Source: Clitoria ternatea
Lineage: Eukaryota; Streptophyta; Magnoliopsida; Fabales; Fabaceae
Direction of reading: 5' to 3'
Length of the DNA: 64,000 bases
Assembly (NCBI GenBank): GCA_037962975.1
Contig: CM075669.1
Span: 80,458,001 to 80,522,000, forward strand
Shown here: positions 34,541 through 45,745 of the stretch, in pieces
Position numbering within the stretch: position 1 is the first letter of the stretch
Layout of the letters: each line of letters starts with the position of its first letter
Position numbers and translations under genes: made by a program
The notes under the pieces: model-generated
The model's input: the letters and a program-made list of their open reading frames with translations, nothing else
The model's database searches: none
Told to the model about the DNA's origin: nothing

Positions 34541-36821
34541 TGTAACGTCCTAGGTTGTTTTACATTTATTTTTATTCAATTAATTAAATTTTACGATAAA
34601 ATTTTTTTTTCTTTCTTTCTTGATAATTAATCGAGATTTAGTGAAATAGTATTTATTTTCACTGACTTATTCAAATGACAAACAGTGGCAGTTAAATCAA
34701 ATAAATGAAATTTAGAAAAGAGGAACAATTTAACTAAGCACAACAGAAGGGGAAAAGGGAATCAGGGCCTCCCGCTTGAGCGAGGCCCCAACTCGCCTGA
34801 GCGAGATTCCGAACTCTCGCTTGAGTGAAGTTTCTATTCGCTTGAGCGAATACCTTTCACAAATATGAGTGGACAAAACACACTAACGGACTCCCGAAAG
34901 ATCTCACCCTGAAAATGATTCTGTTAACCAACGAGTTGTCATAGCAACCATGAAAGCATATAAATAGACAGTGATGTATTTTAAAATATAGGTTTGTATC
35001 CGATCCGGTCTTGGTTAAAACACAGCTAATAATAATGCTCGGAAGTTCTTATACATACATATAACTCTATAGAGTCACTCAAAGTCACTCGGACCCTGGC
35101 ACCGATCTCCCCCTTGGCGCGACTCCATGGCTCCTTCCCCCTCCCTGTCACTGGTTACTAAAAAAAAAGGGCAAGGGTGAGTGTTTGGCATTGTAATTAA
35201 TATAGAATGGAACTTAACAAATATACATACATAATTATATATATACATCAAGCATCATTCGAAAGTAAGCACAGTTTACTCAACAAGTGTATCATTTACA
35301 ACCATCAAGGGGTTAGCCCATACTTAACAAGATATCAACTTTTCACTCGGAAATCTATCAAATTGCACATAGAAACATAGTGTATTACATACGAAAACTA
35401 TATTAACCCAACCAAGCAATTCCATCACATTCATCACAATCACCACTGACTCTCATACAATCTGACTCCTAGTATCCGGATACTAAAGGATTGGCCTTCA
35501 GCTGGGGGTCCTACTTGACACCCCGTGAACCCTGCTTGGTTCACCGAGTCCTGCTTGACTCTCCACCTCGACCACTGGGTCCTACTTGACCACTGGGTAG
35601 CTCAACTGGGCACGAAAACCACGGGAGCCGGAAATGAGGGGCTATCATATACCGTCGGCCATCCCACACCATATAGTCATTCAACAATTTACCTTTCACA
35701 TAATAATATCAATTCTTCATCACTCGGGTAGCCTGCTTGCTAACCCGGCGTCACATAACACTGATCATTTCAACATTAGATATCACAAGATCATAACATG
35801 ATAAACTCAACCACACACCCGATCCTCAACTAATTAATGTACACAGTCACGCATGCACAAGCATAAACACACAACTACGTTTAGTAATATTTTCCTTAAC
35901 CTGCTTACACCATCTCAATGACCTGTATAAGAAGCGAGTCCTATTCTAATTAATTATAACCCGAACACCCCCCTTTACTTTGGTTCCACGCTTCGATAAT
36001 CTGCTCTCTGTGTCGATTCCTTCCTCTGAGCACTGGTTTCGCAGTCTCAGCTCCGTCACTCAGTCTTCCGTTGCTTAACCTACTACCTTGACGCCTCGAT
36101 CACAGGAATGGGGTTCAATTGAAGTTCAGACACAAATGGAGTCCCTCTCCAGCGCATGCAACTTAGTGTTAAGAGAGGAGAAAATGAAAGAGAAGGGACA
36201 GACCAGCAGCAGAGGTAACTCGCAAATAATGAAGAGGGAAGGAAGAGAATCTTCTTATATATATATAAAGCTCATGGGCAAGATCGTCTTTTCCTTTATT
36301 TTATTTGTATTCTCACTAAATTTTAATCAATTTCACCATATTAAACTATTTCATAGTTATCAAATCAATTACACTTATTTATTCCCTCAACGTTTAATTA
36401 TTCACAATTCTCTAATACTTCGCAAGAGTATAGGCCCAGTATGAATACCGGCCCCCCGGCGTCCTAGCTTAGTGTTCATACCTCGGAAATCTGAGCTACA
36501 ACCTGAGAGGTCGGATATCTCATCCGTGCTCGCCTCTTGGTTACCTACACCCGTTGTTTCAGTCATTATGACGTTGATCCGGGCTATGACCCCGAGTGAG
36601 GCGCTCTCCTCACATCGGTTTGGACCAAACCACCTGGCCCTGTCCGCTCTTCTCTTACACTCCCGATCTTCAACTCCGCCTGCCCGCTCATCTGAGACCG
36701 ATCTCGACACCGGCTTTCCTGTCTCTGGCTCAGACAGAACAAATACTAAATAAAACTTCTAAAACATTTACTAACATTTCCCATTTCTTATAATTCTCAT
36801 TAAAACATCAGGAATGTTACA
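34541..36821 (-). mobile_element. 3' LTR of the inner chromovirus (2281 bp)
   Basis: Minus strand TGTAACATTCC at 36821 to CTAGGACGTTACA at 34541, with inverted TGTAAC ends. A TATA run (cttatatatatataaag on +, 36254-36270) lies about 555 bp in. Four cgcttgagcg words (34773-34848) lie close to the LTR end. Short tandem tcctacttgac / tcctgcttgac units occur at 35505-35595. Confidence 0.85.
34773..34848. promoter_or_regulatory. dyad-word array (tcgcttgagcga) in the chromovirus LTR
   Basis: Four cores of the type cgcttgagcg start at 34773, 34794, 34818 and 34839: two pairs spaced 21 bp, with 24 bp between the inner copies. They lie 232-308 bp from the LTR 3' end. The same array is at 40567-40642 in the other LTR, with one base change in the first word. 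Confidence 0.6.
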
Positions 36822-36850
36822 TCCACCCCCCCTAAAAGGAGATTTCGTCC
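36822..36850 (-). other. inner chromovirus polypurine tract
   Basis: The minus strand reads cctttt followed by aggggggg and tgga directly before the LTR start at 36821. It comes after gacgaaatct and lies just downstream of the chromodomain stop at 36857. Confidence 0.75.
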
Positions 36851-36856
36851 CTGAAA

Positions 36857-38212
36857 TCAGTGTTCCGGTTGGAAAAGATGAGGGTATATTCGCCTCATAT
36901 CGGATTCTAACTCCCAAGTGTAGTTCATCCAATGTAAATTCTGCCACTTCACCTTCACCAGCGGTACCTCCTTATTCCTTAACCTTTTGGTTTGATGCTC
37001 TTCAATGCTGATCGGTATAGCCTCCATCGTCAGGTTCTCCTTCACTTCAATGGAGTCACTCGGTACAATCATGGTATCACACGGGATGTAGGCTCGAAGT
37101 TGTGATACGTGGAATACGTTGTGAATGTTAGTCAAAGATTGGGGAAGATCCAGTCGATAAGCGACTTCACCAATCCGTTCTAGTATTTGGTATGGTCCAA
37201 TATACTTCGGATTAAGCTTTTGGCTCTTCAAAATTTGACCTACACCCTTAGTCGGTGAAATCCTTAGGAACACCCAATCACCCACTTGGAATTCAAGGGG
37301 TCTATGCCGATTGTCATAATAGCTCTTTTGCCGGTCTTGGGCAATTTTTATCTTCTCTCGGATTAAAGCGATTTGTTTGTTTATCTCTTGAATCATCTCA
37401 GGCCCCAGATGAAGGGCATCGCCGTTCTCATTCCAACATAATGGAGTACGACATTTCCGACCATAAAGAGCTTCGTATGGAGCCATCCCAATGCTGCTAT
37501 GGTAACTGTTATCATATGCAAACTCTACCAAGGGCAAGTATTTCTCCCATGATCCGCCCTATTCCAGCACATATGCCCTTAACATATCTTCAAGAGTTTG
37601 TATAGTCCGTTCTGATTGGCCATCGGTCTGGGGATGGTAGGCTGAGCTCAGTTTGAGCTCAGTACCCAGTTGTTGTTGCAAACTCCTCCAAAACCTTAAA
37701 GTGAATCGGGGATCCCGATCGGAGATAATGCTTGAGGGCACACCATGCAGTCGTACAACTTCCGCAATGTACAACTTAGCTAATCGATCTAGCGACCACT
37801 TCATATTTATTGCCAGGAAATGAGCACTTTTGGTTAGTCGATCAACAATCACCCAAATCGCGTTGTATCCGGTTCGAGTGCGAGGCAGTCCGAATACAAA
37901 ATCCATGGTAATACCTTCCCACTTCCAGATCGGAATTTCTGGAGGTCGAAGCAAACCTGGAGGTCGTTGGTGCTCAACTTTGCACTTCTGGCATATCACA
38001 CAGGATTTCACATACTCGATTATTGCCTTCTTAATGCTTGGCCACCAGAATTCCTTTTTTAAGTCATGATACATTTTTGTCACTCCCGGATGTATACTCA
38101 GAGAGCTCTTGTGTGCTTCTGCTAGCACCGCCTGCCTGAAGCCTCCATGTGCAAGCACCGCCACTCGGTTCCTGAATCTCCATATACCATCGTTACCCCG
38201 AGTTATCTCCAC
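36857..38212 (-). pseudogene. integrase with chromodomain of the inner chromovirus, one in-frame stop
   Basis: Two frames separated by a single stop at 37559-37561 (context Y-V-L-E-stop-G-G-S-W). The first has the HHCC zinc module (HKSSLSIHPG ... C-V-I-C-Q-K-C), catalytic Asp contexts M-D-F-V-F-G and S-D-R-D-P-R-F, and the catalytic Glu context D-G-Q-S-E-R-T. The second has the YEALYGRKCRTPL segment, the FHVSQLR motif and a chromodomain tail (V-K-V-K-W ... Y-T-W-E-L-E ... Y-P-H-L-F). The stop could be a simple G-to-A change of a Trp codon. Upstream, a frameshift near 38330 and a stop near 38225 separate it from RNase H. Confidence 0.8.
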
Positions 38213-38325
38213 ATTTTTGCCTTAGGTCTGAGTATCAATCAGCCTCAGTAACTCTTCATCGTCTTTCTGTGCAGCTACCACAGACTCCAGAAATTCGTTG
38301 GAGATTTTTAACTTCCGATTGTCAT

Positions 38326-39378
38326 TCAGTTTGGCGCGTCCATAACAATTCCAACATTCATATCCCTAAAGCTTTCCAGCAATTCCTGTTCTCTACCCAT
38401 CAGGTAAGCCACGTGTAATACCTTCCTGCTTAGTGCATCTGCCACAACATTCGCTTTGCCCGGGTGATACTTTAAATCGAAGTTGTAATCCTTCAAATAC
38501 TCCACCCATCGCCTCTGTCTCATATTTAGCTCCTTTTGATCAAATAAGTACTTTAAACTCTTGTGATCACTGAATACTACAAAGCGAGCTCCATATAGAT
38601 AATGGCGCCAAATCTTCAGTGCGTACACCACTGCTGCAAGTTCCAGATCATGAGTCGGGTAATTCTCCTCATATGGCCTCAATTGCCTTGAAGCATAGGC
38701 AATTGCCCGATCAGCTTGCATCAACACACACCCCAATCCAAATTTGGATGCATCAAAATATACTTCAAATTCCTGCGTTACATCGGGTAGTGCAAGCACA
38801 GGGGTAGTTGTTAAACATCGCTTGAGAGTTTGGAAGCTTAATTCACACTTTTCCGACCACACGAAGGGGTTTCCTTTCCTCGTTAACCAAGTCAGAGGGA
38901 GTACTATCTGAGAGAACCCCTCAATGAAGCGTCGATAGTATCCAGCTAATCCGAGGAAACTCCTGATTTCAGTTACTAACTTCGGCCTCTCCCAAGCCAT
39001 AACCGCCTCAATTTTTGTCAGATCAACAGAGATTCCCTCTCGGGAAATTACATGCCCCAAGAATTGTACACTACTCCCCCAGAAATCACACTTAGATAGT
39101 TTAGCGTACAACTTCTTCTCTTGGAGTACTTGTAAAACAAGTCGAAGGTGTTGAGCATGCTCCTCGTCCGACCTCAAATATACCAAAATATCATCAATGA
39201 ATACCACCACAAACTGGTCCAAGTACGGTTGAAAGGTCCGATTCATATAGTCCATAAAAATGGCAGGAGCGTTCGTTACTCCAAAGGGCATTACTACGTA
39301 CTCGAAGTGCCCATACCGAGTCCGAAATGCTGTTTTTGGGGTATCCTCCGACCTCACTCAGATTTGGTGGTACCCCGA
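38326..39378 (-). pseudogene. truncated reverse transcriptase with RNase H of the inner chromovirus
   Basis: The frame (39357-38326, 343 residues) starts in mid-RT at R-S-E-D-T-P-K-T-A-F. It has F-I-D-D (usual Y-I-D-D) near residue 52, F-L-G-H-V-I-S, F-L-G-L-A-G-Y-Y-R-R, and a full RNase H: Y-F-D-A-S, L-E-L-A-A-V-V and V-A-D-A-L-S-R. Just upstream S-G-Y-H-Q-I is followed by a TGA. Before that the reading runs straight into gag, so protease and the RT fingers are lost. The product cannot be a full polymerase. Confidence 0.8.
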
Positions 39379-40103
39379 CCGGAAGAGGATGAAGAGGTAG
39401 CAGAAGACTTGCCGCCCCGGAAGAATTGACTCATCCTCTTGAAGTTGAATCCTTTCGCCTTCAGTGGCTTTTTATCTCTCGGCTGGGACGTCCTTTGTAA
39501 CTGCACCTCTTCAGTCAGTCTTGCTTTGTTCACCAGGGTTGGGTAGTCCCTAATCTCCATCGGTACGATTACACTACGGAGTTCAATCCGTAGTCTAGCT
39601 TCGTATTTGGCACACTTGCTACCCTCAGTCCCTTCTAACGAGAAAGGGTGGTAAAAATCACACAGCTCGTCAAACTTGCTGGTGTACTCGGCCACAGACA
39701 GCCGGTCTTGCTCCAACTTCAGGAATTCCATTTCCTTCCGGATTTTGTAGTTATCCGGGAAGTATTTAACAAGGAACCTCCTTGGGAAATTCACCCATAC
39801 CAACGGCTCATTTGCTGCGTTCATCTGCACCTTCACTCGGGACCACCATACTCTAGCCTCTTCTTTTAGTTGGTAAGTAGCAAATAAAACCTTTTGCTCT
39901 TCTGAGCACTCAAAATATTCAAAAACCTGCTCGATATCCCTGATCCAAATGTATGCCCCGTCATAATCGTGTCCCCCTTTGTAGATCGGAGGATTCCTTT
40001 TCAGGAATTTATCCAGAGTGGGACCGGACTCGGTCCTACTCATCAGCTGAGTAAATCTAGAGAAGAAATCATCTCCTCCCCCAGAACTAGTTTCTTCGGC
40101 CAT
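39354..40103 (-). CDS. gag of the inner chromovirus, C-terminus replaced by deletion
   Basis: 249 residues from ATG at 40103. The capsid-like domain is complete: W-I-R-D-I-E-Q-V-F near 53, E-E-A-R-V-W-W near 82, and the V-A-E-Y-T-S-K-F-D-E-L motif near 137. The tail is a serine-rich stretch before the usual CCHC knuckle, but the knuckle is absent: the frame crosses the deletion joint (about 39375-39385) and stops at 39354. It could still give a capsid protein without nucleic-acid knuckle. That is inference. Confidence 0.7.
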   Translation of the reverse strand: MAEETSSGGGDDFFSRFTQLMSRTESGPTLDKFLKRNPPIYKGGHDYDGAYIWIRDIEQVFEYFECSEEQKVLFATYQLKEEARVWWSRVKVQMNAANEPLVWVNFPRRFLVKYFPDNYKIRKEMEFLKLEQDRLSVAEYTSKFDELCDFYHPFSLEGTEGSKCAKYEARLRIELRSVIVPMEIRDYPTLVNKARLTEEVQLQRTSQPRDKKPLKAKGFNFKRMSQFFRGGKSSATSSSSSGRGTTKSE

Positions 40104-40320
40104 TTAGTAATTCTACAATGAGCAAACACATCACCATTAATAACCAAGGTCAGCCAGGGAATCGGAAATTTACCTTATATACATAGAATACTACGCCAGT
40201 GGAGTGCCAAGGGAACGATGCCAGACCACACACACAATCATGGTACAACGAAATACAATCAACCTTCATAAGACTAACACAATCACTAGACCGACCCATA
40301 CACCGGCTCTAGAAAGAATC

Positions 40321-40332
40321 GCTCTGATACCA
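40321..40332 (-). other. primer-binding site of the inner chromovirus
   Basis: The plus strand reads gctctgatacca, minus TGGTATCAGAGC, 2 bp from the LTR edge at 40335. The leader to the gag ATG (40104-40320) shows nothing else. Confidence 0.85.
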
Positions 40333-40334
40333 AG

Positions 40335-42186
40335 TGTAACGTCCTAGGTTGTTTTACATTTATTTTTATTCAATTAATTAAATTTTACGATAAATTTTTT
40401 CTTTCTTTCTTTCTTGATAATTAATCGAGATTTAGTGAAATAGTATTTATTTTCACTGACTTATTCAAATGACAAACAGTGGCAGTTAAATCAAATAAAT
40501 GAAATTTAGAAAAGAGGAACAATTTAACTAAGCACAACAGAAGGGGAAAAGGGAATCAGGGCCTCCTGCTTGAGCGAGGCCCCAACTCGCCTGAGCGAGA
40601 TTCCGAACTCTCGCTTGAGTGAAGTTTCTATTCGCTTGAGCGAATACCTTTCACAAATATGAGTGGACAAAACACACTAACGGACTCCCGAAAGATCTCA
40701 CCCTGAAAATGATTCTGTTAACCAACGAGTTGTCATAGCAACCATGAAAGCATATAAATAGACAGTGATGTATTTTAAAATATAGGTTTGTATCCGATCC
40801 GATCTTGGTTAAAACACAGCTAATAATAATGCTCGGAAGTTCTTATACACACATATAACTCTATAGAGTCACTCAAAGTCACTCGGACCCTGGCACCGAT
40901 CTCCCCCTTGGCGCGACTCCATGGCTCCTTCCCCCTCCCTGTCACTGGTTACTAAAAAAAAAGGGCAAGGGTGAGTGTTTGGCATTGTAATTAATATAGA
41001 ATGGAACTTAACAAATATACATACATAATTATATATATACATCAAGCATCATTCGAAAGTAAGCACAGTTTACTCAACAAGTGTATCATTTACAACCATC
41101 AAGGGGTTAGCCCATACTTAACAAGATATCAACTTTTCACTCGGAAATCTATCAAATTGCACATAGAAACATAGTGTATTACATACGAAAACTATATTAA
41201 CCCAACCAAGCAATTCCATCACATTCATCACAATCACCACTGACTCTCATACAATCTGACTCCTAGTATCCGGATACTAAAGGATTGGCCTTCAGCTGGG
41301 GGTCCTACTTGACACCCCGTGAACCCTGCTTGGTTCACCGAGTCCTGCTTGACTCTCCACCTCGACCACTGGGTCCTACTTGACCACTGGGTAGCTCAAC
41401 TGGGCACGAAAACCACGGTAGCCGGAAATGAGGGGCTATCATATACCGTCGGCCATCCCACACCACATAGTCATTCAACAATTTACCTTTCACATAATAA
41501 TATCAATTCTTCATCACTCGGGTAGCCTGCTTGCTAACCCGGCGTCACATAATACTAATCATTTCAACATTAGATATCACAAGATCATAACATGATAAAC
41601 TCAACCACACACCCGATCCTCAACTAATTAATGTACACAGTCACGCATGCACAAGCATAAACACACAACTACGTTTAGTAATATTTTCCTTAACCTGCTT
41701 ACACCATCTCAATGACCTGTATAAGAAGCGAGTCCTATTCTAATTAATTATAACCCGAACACCCCCTTACTTTGGTTCCACGCTTCGATAATCTGCTCTC
41801 TGTGTCGATTCCTTCCTCTGAGCACTGGTTTCGCAGTCTCAGCTCCGTCACTCAGTCTTTCGTTGCTTAACCTACTACCTTGACACCTCGATCACAGGAA
41901 TGGGGTTCAATTGAAGTTCAGACACAAATGGAGTCCCTCTCCAGCGCATGCAACTTAGTGTTAAGAGAGGAGAAAATGAAAGAGAAGGGACAGACCAGCA
42001 GCAGAGGTAACTCGCAAATAATGAAGAGGGAAGGAAGGGAATCTTCTTATATATATATAAAGCTCATGGGCAAGATCGTCTTTTCCTTTATTTTATTTGT
42101 ATTCTCACTAAATTTTAATCAATTTCACCATATTAAACTATTTCATAGTTATCAAATCAATTACACTTATTTATTCCCTCAACGTT
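40335..42186 (-). mobile_element. 5' LTR of the inner chromovirus, left part
   Basis: Collinear with 34541-36392, with scattered single changes (about 1%). It stops at the copia TSD acgtt (42182-42186). The cgcttgagcg array is at 40567-40642. Confidence 0.85.
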
Positions 42187-42430
42187 TGTATTTGTATGTT
42201 GATGTAGGTTTTGATAATGACACAACAAATGAAGAAGTATCAAAGAATGTTATCATGCAATTAATTATGTTTGATGTTTAAATTTGATGAATAATTTAAA
42301 GGCATTTAAAGTGGCTTGAATCAAGTGAAAAATGATCAACAAAGTGCCTAAGGTTCCAAAATAATAAAGCCATACGCATTTATTTAGCAAAGGAACAAAA
42401 AGCACATGGAAAATGAAGGAACAGCTTGAT

Positions 42431-42676
42431 GAATCGATTCAGCCATAAGCATGAATCGATTCATGCGTTTATATTGGGCCAGGATATGCAAAATTAAGCT
42501 TGAATCGATTCCTCCCTCATCATGAATCGATTCACACGGTTTAGTTGCCCCAGGATGTGATTTTTCACATCATGAATCGATTCCATCTTCCCTTGAATCG
42601 ATTCCCACGTTGAAAATTTACCCAGTGACTTTGTTTTAATTGCATGAATCGATTCATATGCCATAAGAATCGATTC
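42431..42676. promoter_or_regulatory. paired GAATCGATTC array in the copia LTR
   Basis: Starts at 42431, 42453, 42502, 42524, 42574, 42595, 42646 and 42667: steps 22, 49, 22, 50, 21, 51 and 21 bp. This is four pairs with a pair-to-pair period of 71-72 bp. It lies about 300 bp upstream of the TATA box. The copy in the 3' LTR is at 49930-50175. Confidence 0.7.
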
Positions 42677-42973
42677 ATGAGGCTGTCAGAAGGTAGAAAC
42701 ATGCGCAGACTCTAATTCCCCTTCGGTTCACTCAAATTGAAGAAGTCCTAGGCAATATTCCATGACTTGTCCCTCTCCACATGCATGTGTTACATTGGTA
42801 ATGCAATTAATTTGAATATTAGACAAACATGCTTCTTGATGCACATGCAATATTCTCTTGGAGACACTAAAAGGTTTATTGGAATTGGAATGCCAAGTTG
42901 AATGGAGACACACATGCCTAACATTTCAAGCTCCAAGGAATTAAATATTACACATGTCATGCCTCATGGAGCC

Positions 42974-42981
42974 TATAAATA
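42974..42981 (+). promoter_or_regulatory. TATA box of the copia 5' LTR
   Basis: The sequence tataaata in gcctataaatagag is the best core promoter in the LTR. The copy in the 3' LTR is at 50473-50480. Confidence 0.65.
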
Positions 42982-43861
42982 GAGAAGGAGTTGAAGGCAA
43001 AACTTGCACCAAGCATTTGAAGCATTTCCATTTGCTTTCTTCCTCCTCCATTCTCTTGCTCTTCTACTTACTCTCTTTATTCTTGATTGGCATATTTCTT
43101 GAGATTATTTTTGAGAGTTAATTTGTGGGAAGATTATATTTGTGTACTTAACTTGCATATCCTCTCTTTGAGAGTTATTATCTTGTGTAAGCTTTAAACT
43201 TGTATATCCACTCTAGTGAGAGAGTTTCCTTGTACACTTAAACACTAAACTTCATAGAAGCCTTGGGTTGGGTTTCAACCTTGTAATTGTGAGATTGAGA
43301 GATTGGGTGGGGTGCCCTTGTACTTGTGAGAATTGGATTCTTGAGTGTGGGACACTAGGAAGTTGCAATTGCTCAAAGTGTATCTCTAATCTACAATAGT
43401 GGAAATCCTCTAAGTGGGTTGCTTAGAGGCGAGACGTACACCGGCGTGGTGGAACTCGTATACATCGGTTTGCAAATCCTTCTTCCCTTAACTCATTTAA
43501 TTTGTGCACCTAATTTGTTTGCTTAACTTCCTTGCTTCATTAATTGAACTAAGTGCATGATATATTAAGTTGAAAATCATTTTTGAATAACTTTGTTAAA
43601 CTTGGACTTAAGCATCTCTTTTGAATTCATCTTTCTAAAAAGTCCTATAAATTGCTTTGCAACTAAATTGATTCATTATTCAAACTCTTTAAGTAGTTGT
43701 TAGTTTGTCTTGTGTATAATTTATTGCTTCTTGTTATCTAATTTATTATCTTAAACATACATAGTGACAAAAGAATCAATTTCAAGAGCATTCCAAAGAA
43801 AAGTTTTTAATACTCAATTCACCCCCCCCTCTTGAGTAATTGAGGCCACTTGGTTAACAAG

Positions 43862-43873
43862 TGGTATCAGAGC
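43862..43873 (+). other. copia primer-binding site
   Basis: TGGTATCAGAGC, matching the initiator tRNA-Met 3' end, starts 2 bp after the LTR end at 43859. Confidence 0.9.
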
Positions 43874-43915
43874 TTGACTCTTGGAAAATCAAGCTTAACG
43901 GCTTCAAGAGAACAA

Positions 43916-45700
43916 ATGGCCTCAACCTCATATAACATGTTTACCGAGGGTGGTGCTACAAACCGACCTCCCGCTTTTAATGGTGAGGGTTATGCTTTTT
44001 GGAAAGCAAGAATGAAAATTTTTGTACAATCAATAGATTTAAGAGTGTGGAATGCTATTGAAAATGGTCCCTTTATACCTATGCATATTGTGGATAATAA
44101 ACAAGTTGAAAAGCCTATGGACATTTGGTCTAGTGAAGAAGAAAAGAAAGTGCAATATGGTTATAAGGCAAAAAATCTTATTACTTCGGCCTTAGGTCCC
44201 GATGAATTCTTTAGAGTAATAACATGTGAAACGGCTAAAGAGATGTGGGATACTTTACAAGTAACCCATGAAGGTACAAATGATGTTAAAGACTCTAAGA
44301 TTAGTACATTAACTAGTCAATATGAGTGCTTTAGGCTAAATACCAATGAATCTATTGTTGATATGCAAAAACGTTTTACACTCATTATAAATCAACTCAT
44401 TACACTTGGAAAGACTTATACTAATAAAGAGCTTATTCACAAAGTCTTGAAAAGTCTTAATAGGGAATGGCAACCATTAGTCCCGGCCATCAAACAATCA
44501 CCTACTATCAATGAAATGTCTCTTGCTACACTATTTGGTAAGTTGCAAGAACAAGAACAAGAGCTAAAAGAATTGAAGATGGCGGAAGAAGAAGAGAAAG
44601 TCTCCAAAAAGAAAGGACTAGCTCTCAAAGCTACTTCAATTGTTGAAGATGAAACCGAGAGTGATCTTGATGAAGATGAAGAGTTAAGCCTATTTGTAAA
44701 AAGGTTTGGAAAGCTCATGAAGAACAAACGCTTTCAAAGGAACTTCAAATCGCAAGGTAAGAAATCTACACCTAAAGAAAATTCTACTTCACCAACTTGT
44801 TTTGAATGTGGAAAGGAAGGACATTTCAAAGTGGATTGTCCAAATCTAAAAAAGAAGAACAAAGAAAGAAAGGAAAGAAGAAGAGCATACATAGCATGGG
44901 ATGAAAATGAGGTGAGTAGTTCGGATGAATCCGAAAATGAAGAAGCAAATCTTTGCCTCATGGCCAATCACCAAGATGAAGAAAATGAGGTAAACTTTCA
45001 TGACTTAGGAAAGGATGAATTACTTGATATTCTTGATGATTTGTATGATAACTTCACCAAAGTCTCTAATAAGCTTAAGTTATCAAGAAAAACTAGTAAT
45101 ACTCTAGAAATGCATCTCATGGAAGTGTGTAAAGAAAATGAATCCTTAAAAGAAGAGTTAGCAAATATTCAAACATGTTCTAGGACCAAACCTTGTGAGT
45201 TTTCAAAGAAATGTGATATGCTAGAAACTAAGGTTTTGGATTTGAATGAAACTCTTGAAAAACTTACAAATGATAGAAACAATCAAGCATGCTCTAAGGT
45301 TAAACCATGTGATTTTGCAAAAAGATGCATTATATTAGAAACCAAGGTTGTAGACCTAAATAGGACACTAGAAAAGTTCACTAATGGAAGAGATAATTTA
45401 AATATCCTACTTGGGCAACAAAAATGCATGTTTAGTAAAACCGGCTTGGGATATGATCAAGAACATAGCAATCACAAAATGGAAAAACACTACAAAAATT
45501 TCTTTGTACCTCCAAGCAAATTCTCCTCACCTTTTATAAAATGTAATCATTGTGGTCTTAAAGGTCATAACTCTTATAATTGCAAAGTTAGAAGATTAGG
45601 ACCAAAAGTGGTGAGAAAAGTATGGGTTCCTAAAGGAACTTTTTCACAAACTAACCTACAAGGACCTAACATAAAATGGGTACCAAGCTCTCTAACTTAA
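43916..45700 (+). CDS. gag: copia gag (nucleocapsid/capsid polyprotein)
   Basis: 594 residues from the first ATG after the PBS (43916, start MASTSYNMF). An earlier in-frame TTG at 43850 lies in the LTR/PBS and is not a start. The N-terminal half has the copia capsid-type domain (RPPAFNGEGYAFWKARM near residues 16-32; W-D-T-L-Q and the D-M-Q-K-R-F segment further on). Knuckle 1 (C-F-E-C ... G-H ... C) is at about 295-308. An acidic and then a long K/E/L coiled region follow, and knuckle 2 (C-N-H-C-G-L-K-G-H ... C) is at about 543-556. Two knuckles and this length are typical of SIRE/Maximus. It stops with TAA at 45698, followed four codons later by TAG (45710), before pol in the same frame. 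Confidence 0.9.
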   Translation: MASTSYNMFTEGGATNRPPAFNGEGYAFWKARMKIFVQSIDLRVWNAIENGPFIPMHIVDNKQVEKPMDIWSSEEEKKVQYGYKAKNLITSALGPDEFFRVITCETAKEMWDTLQVTHEGTNDVKDSKISTLTSQYECFRLNTNESIVDMQKRFTLIINQLITLGKTYTNKELIHKVLKSLNREWQPLVPAIKQSPTINEMSLATLFGKLQEQEQELKELKMAEEEEKVSKKKGLALKATSIVEDETESDLDEDEELSLFVKRFGKLMKNKRFQRNFKSQGKKSTPKENSTSPTCFECGKEGHFKVDCPNLKKKNKERKERRRAYIAWDENEVSSSDESENEEANLCLMANHQDEENEVNFHDLGKDELLDILDDLYDNFTKVSNKLKLSRKTSNTLEMHLMEVCKENESLKEELANIQTCSRTKPCEFSKKCDMLETKVLDLNETLEKLTNDRNNQACSKVKPCDFAKRCIILETKVVDLNRTLEKFTNGRDNLNILLGQQKCMFSKTGLGYDQEHSNHKMEKHYKNFFVPPSKFSSPFIKCNHCGLKGHNSYNCKVRRLGPKVVRKVWVPKGTFSQTNLQGPNIKWVPSSLT

Positions 45701-45745
45701 ATTGTTTTGTAGGTATGCTTTAAGGCAAGTAACACCCATTGGTAC

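Larger units (their letters stand above)
42187..43859 (+). mobile_element. 5' LTR of the copia element (1673 bp)
   Basis: TGTATTTG at 42187 to GTTAACA at 43859. U3 has eight GAATCGATTC palindromes in four pairs (42431-42676). A TATA box (tataaata) is at 42974-42981, followed by CT-rich leader DNA. The frames in it are not genes. Confidence 0.92.
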
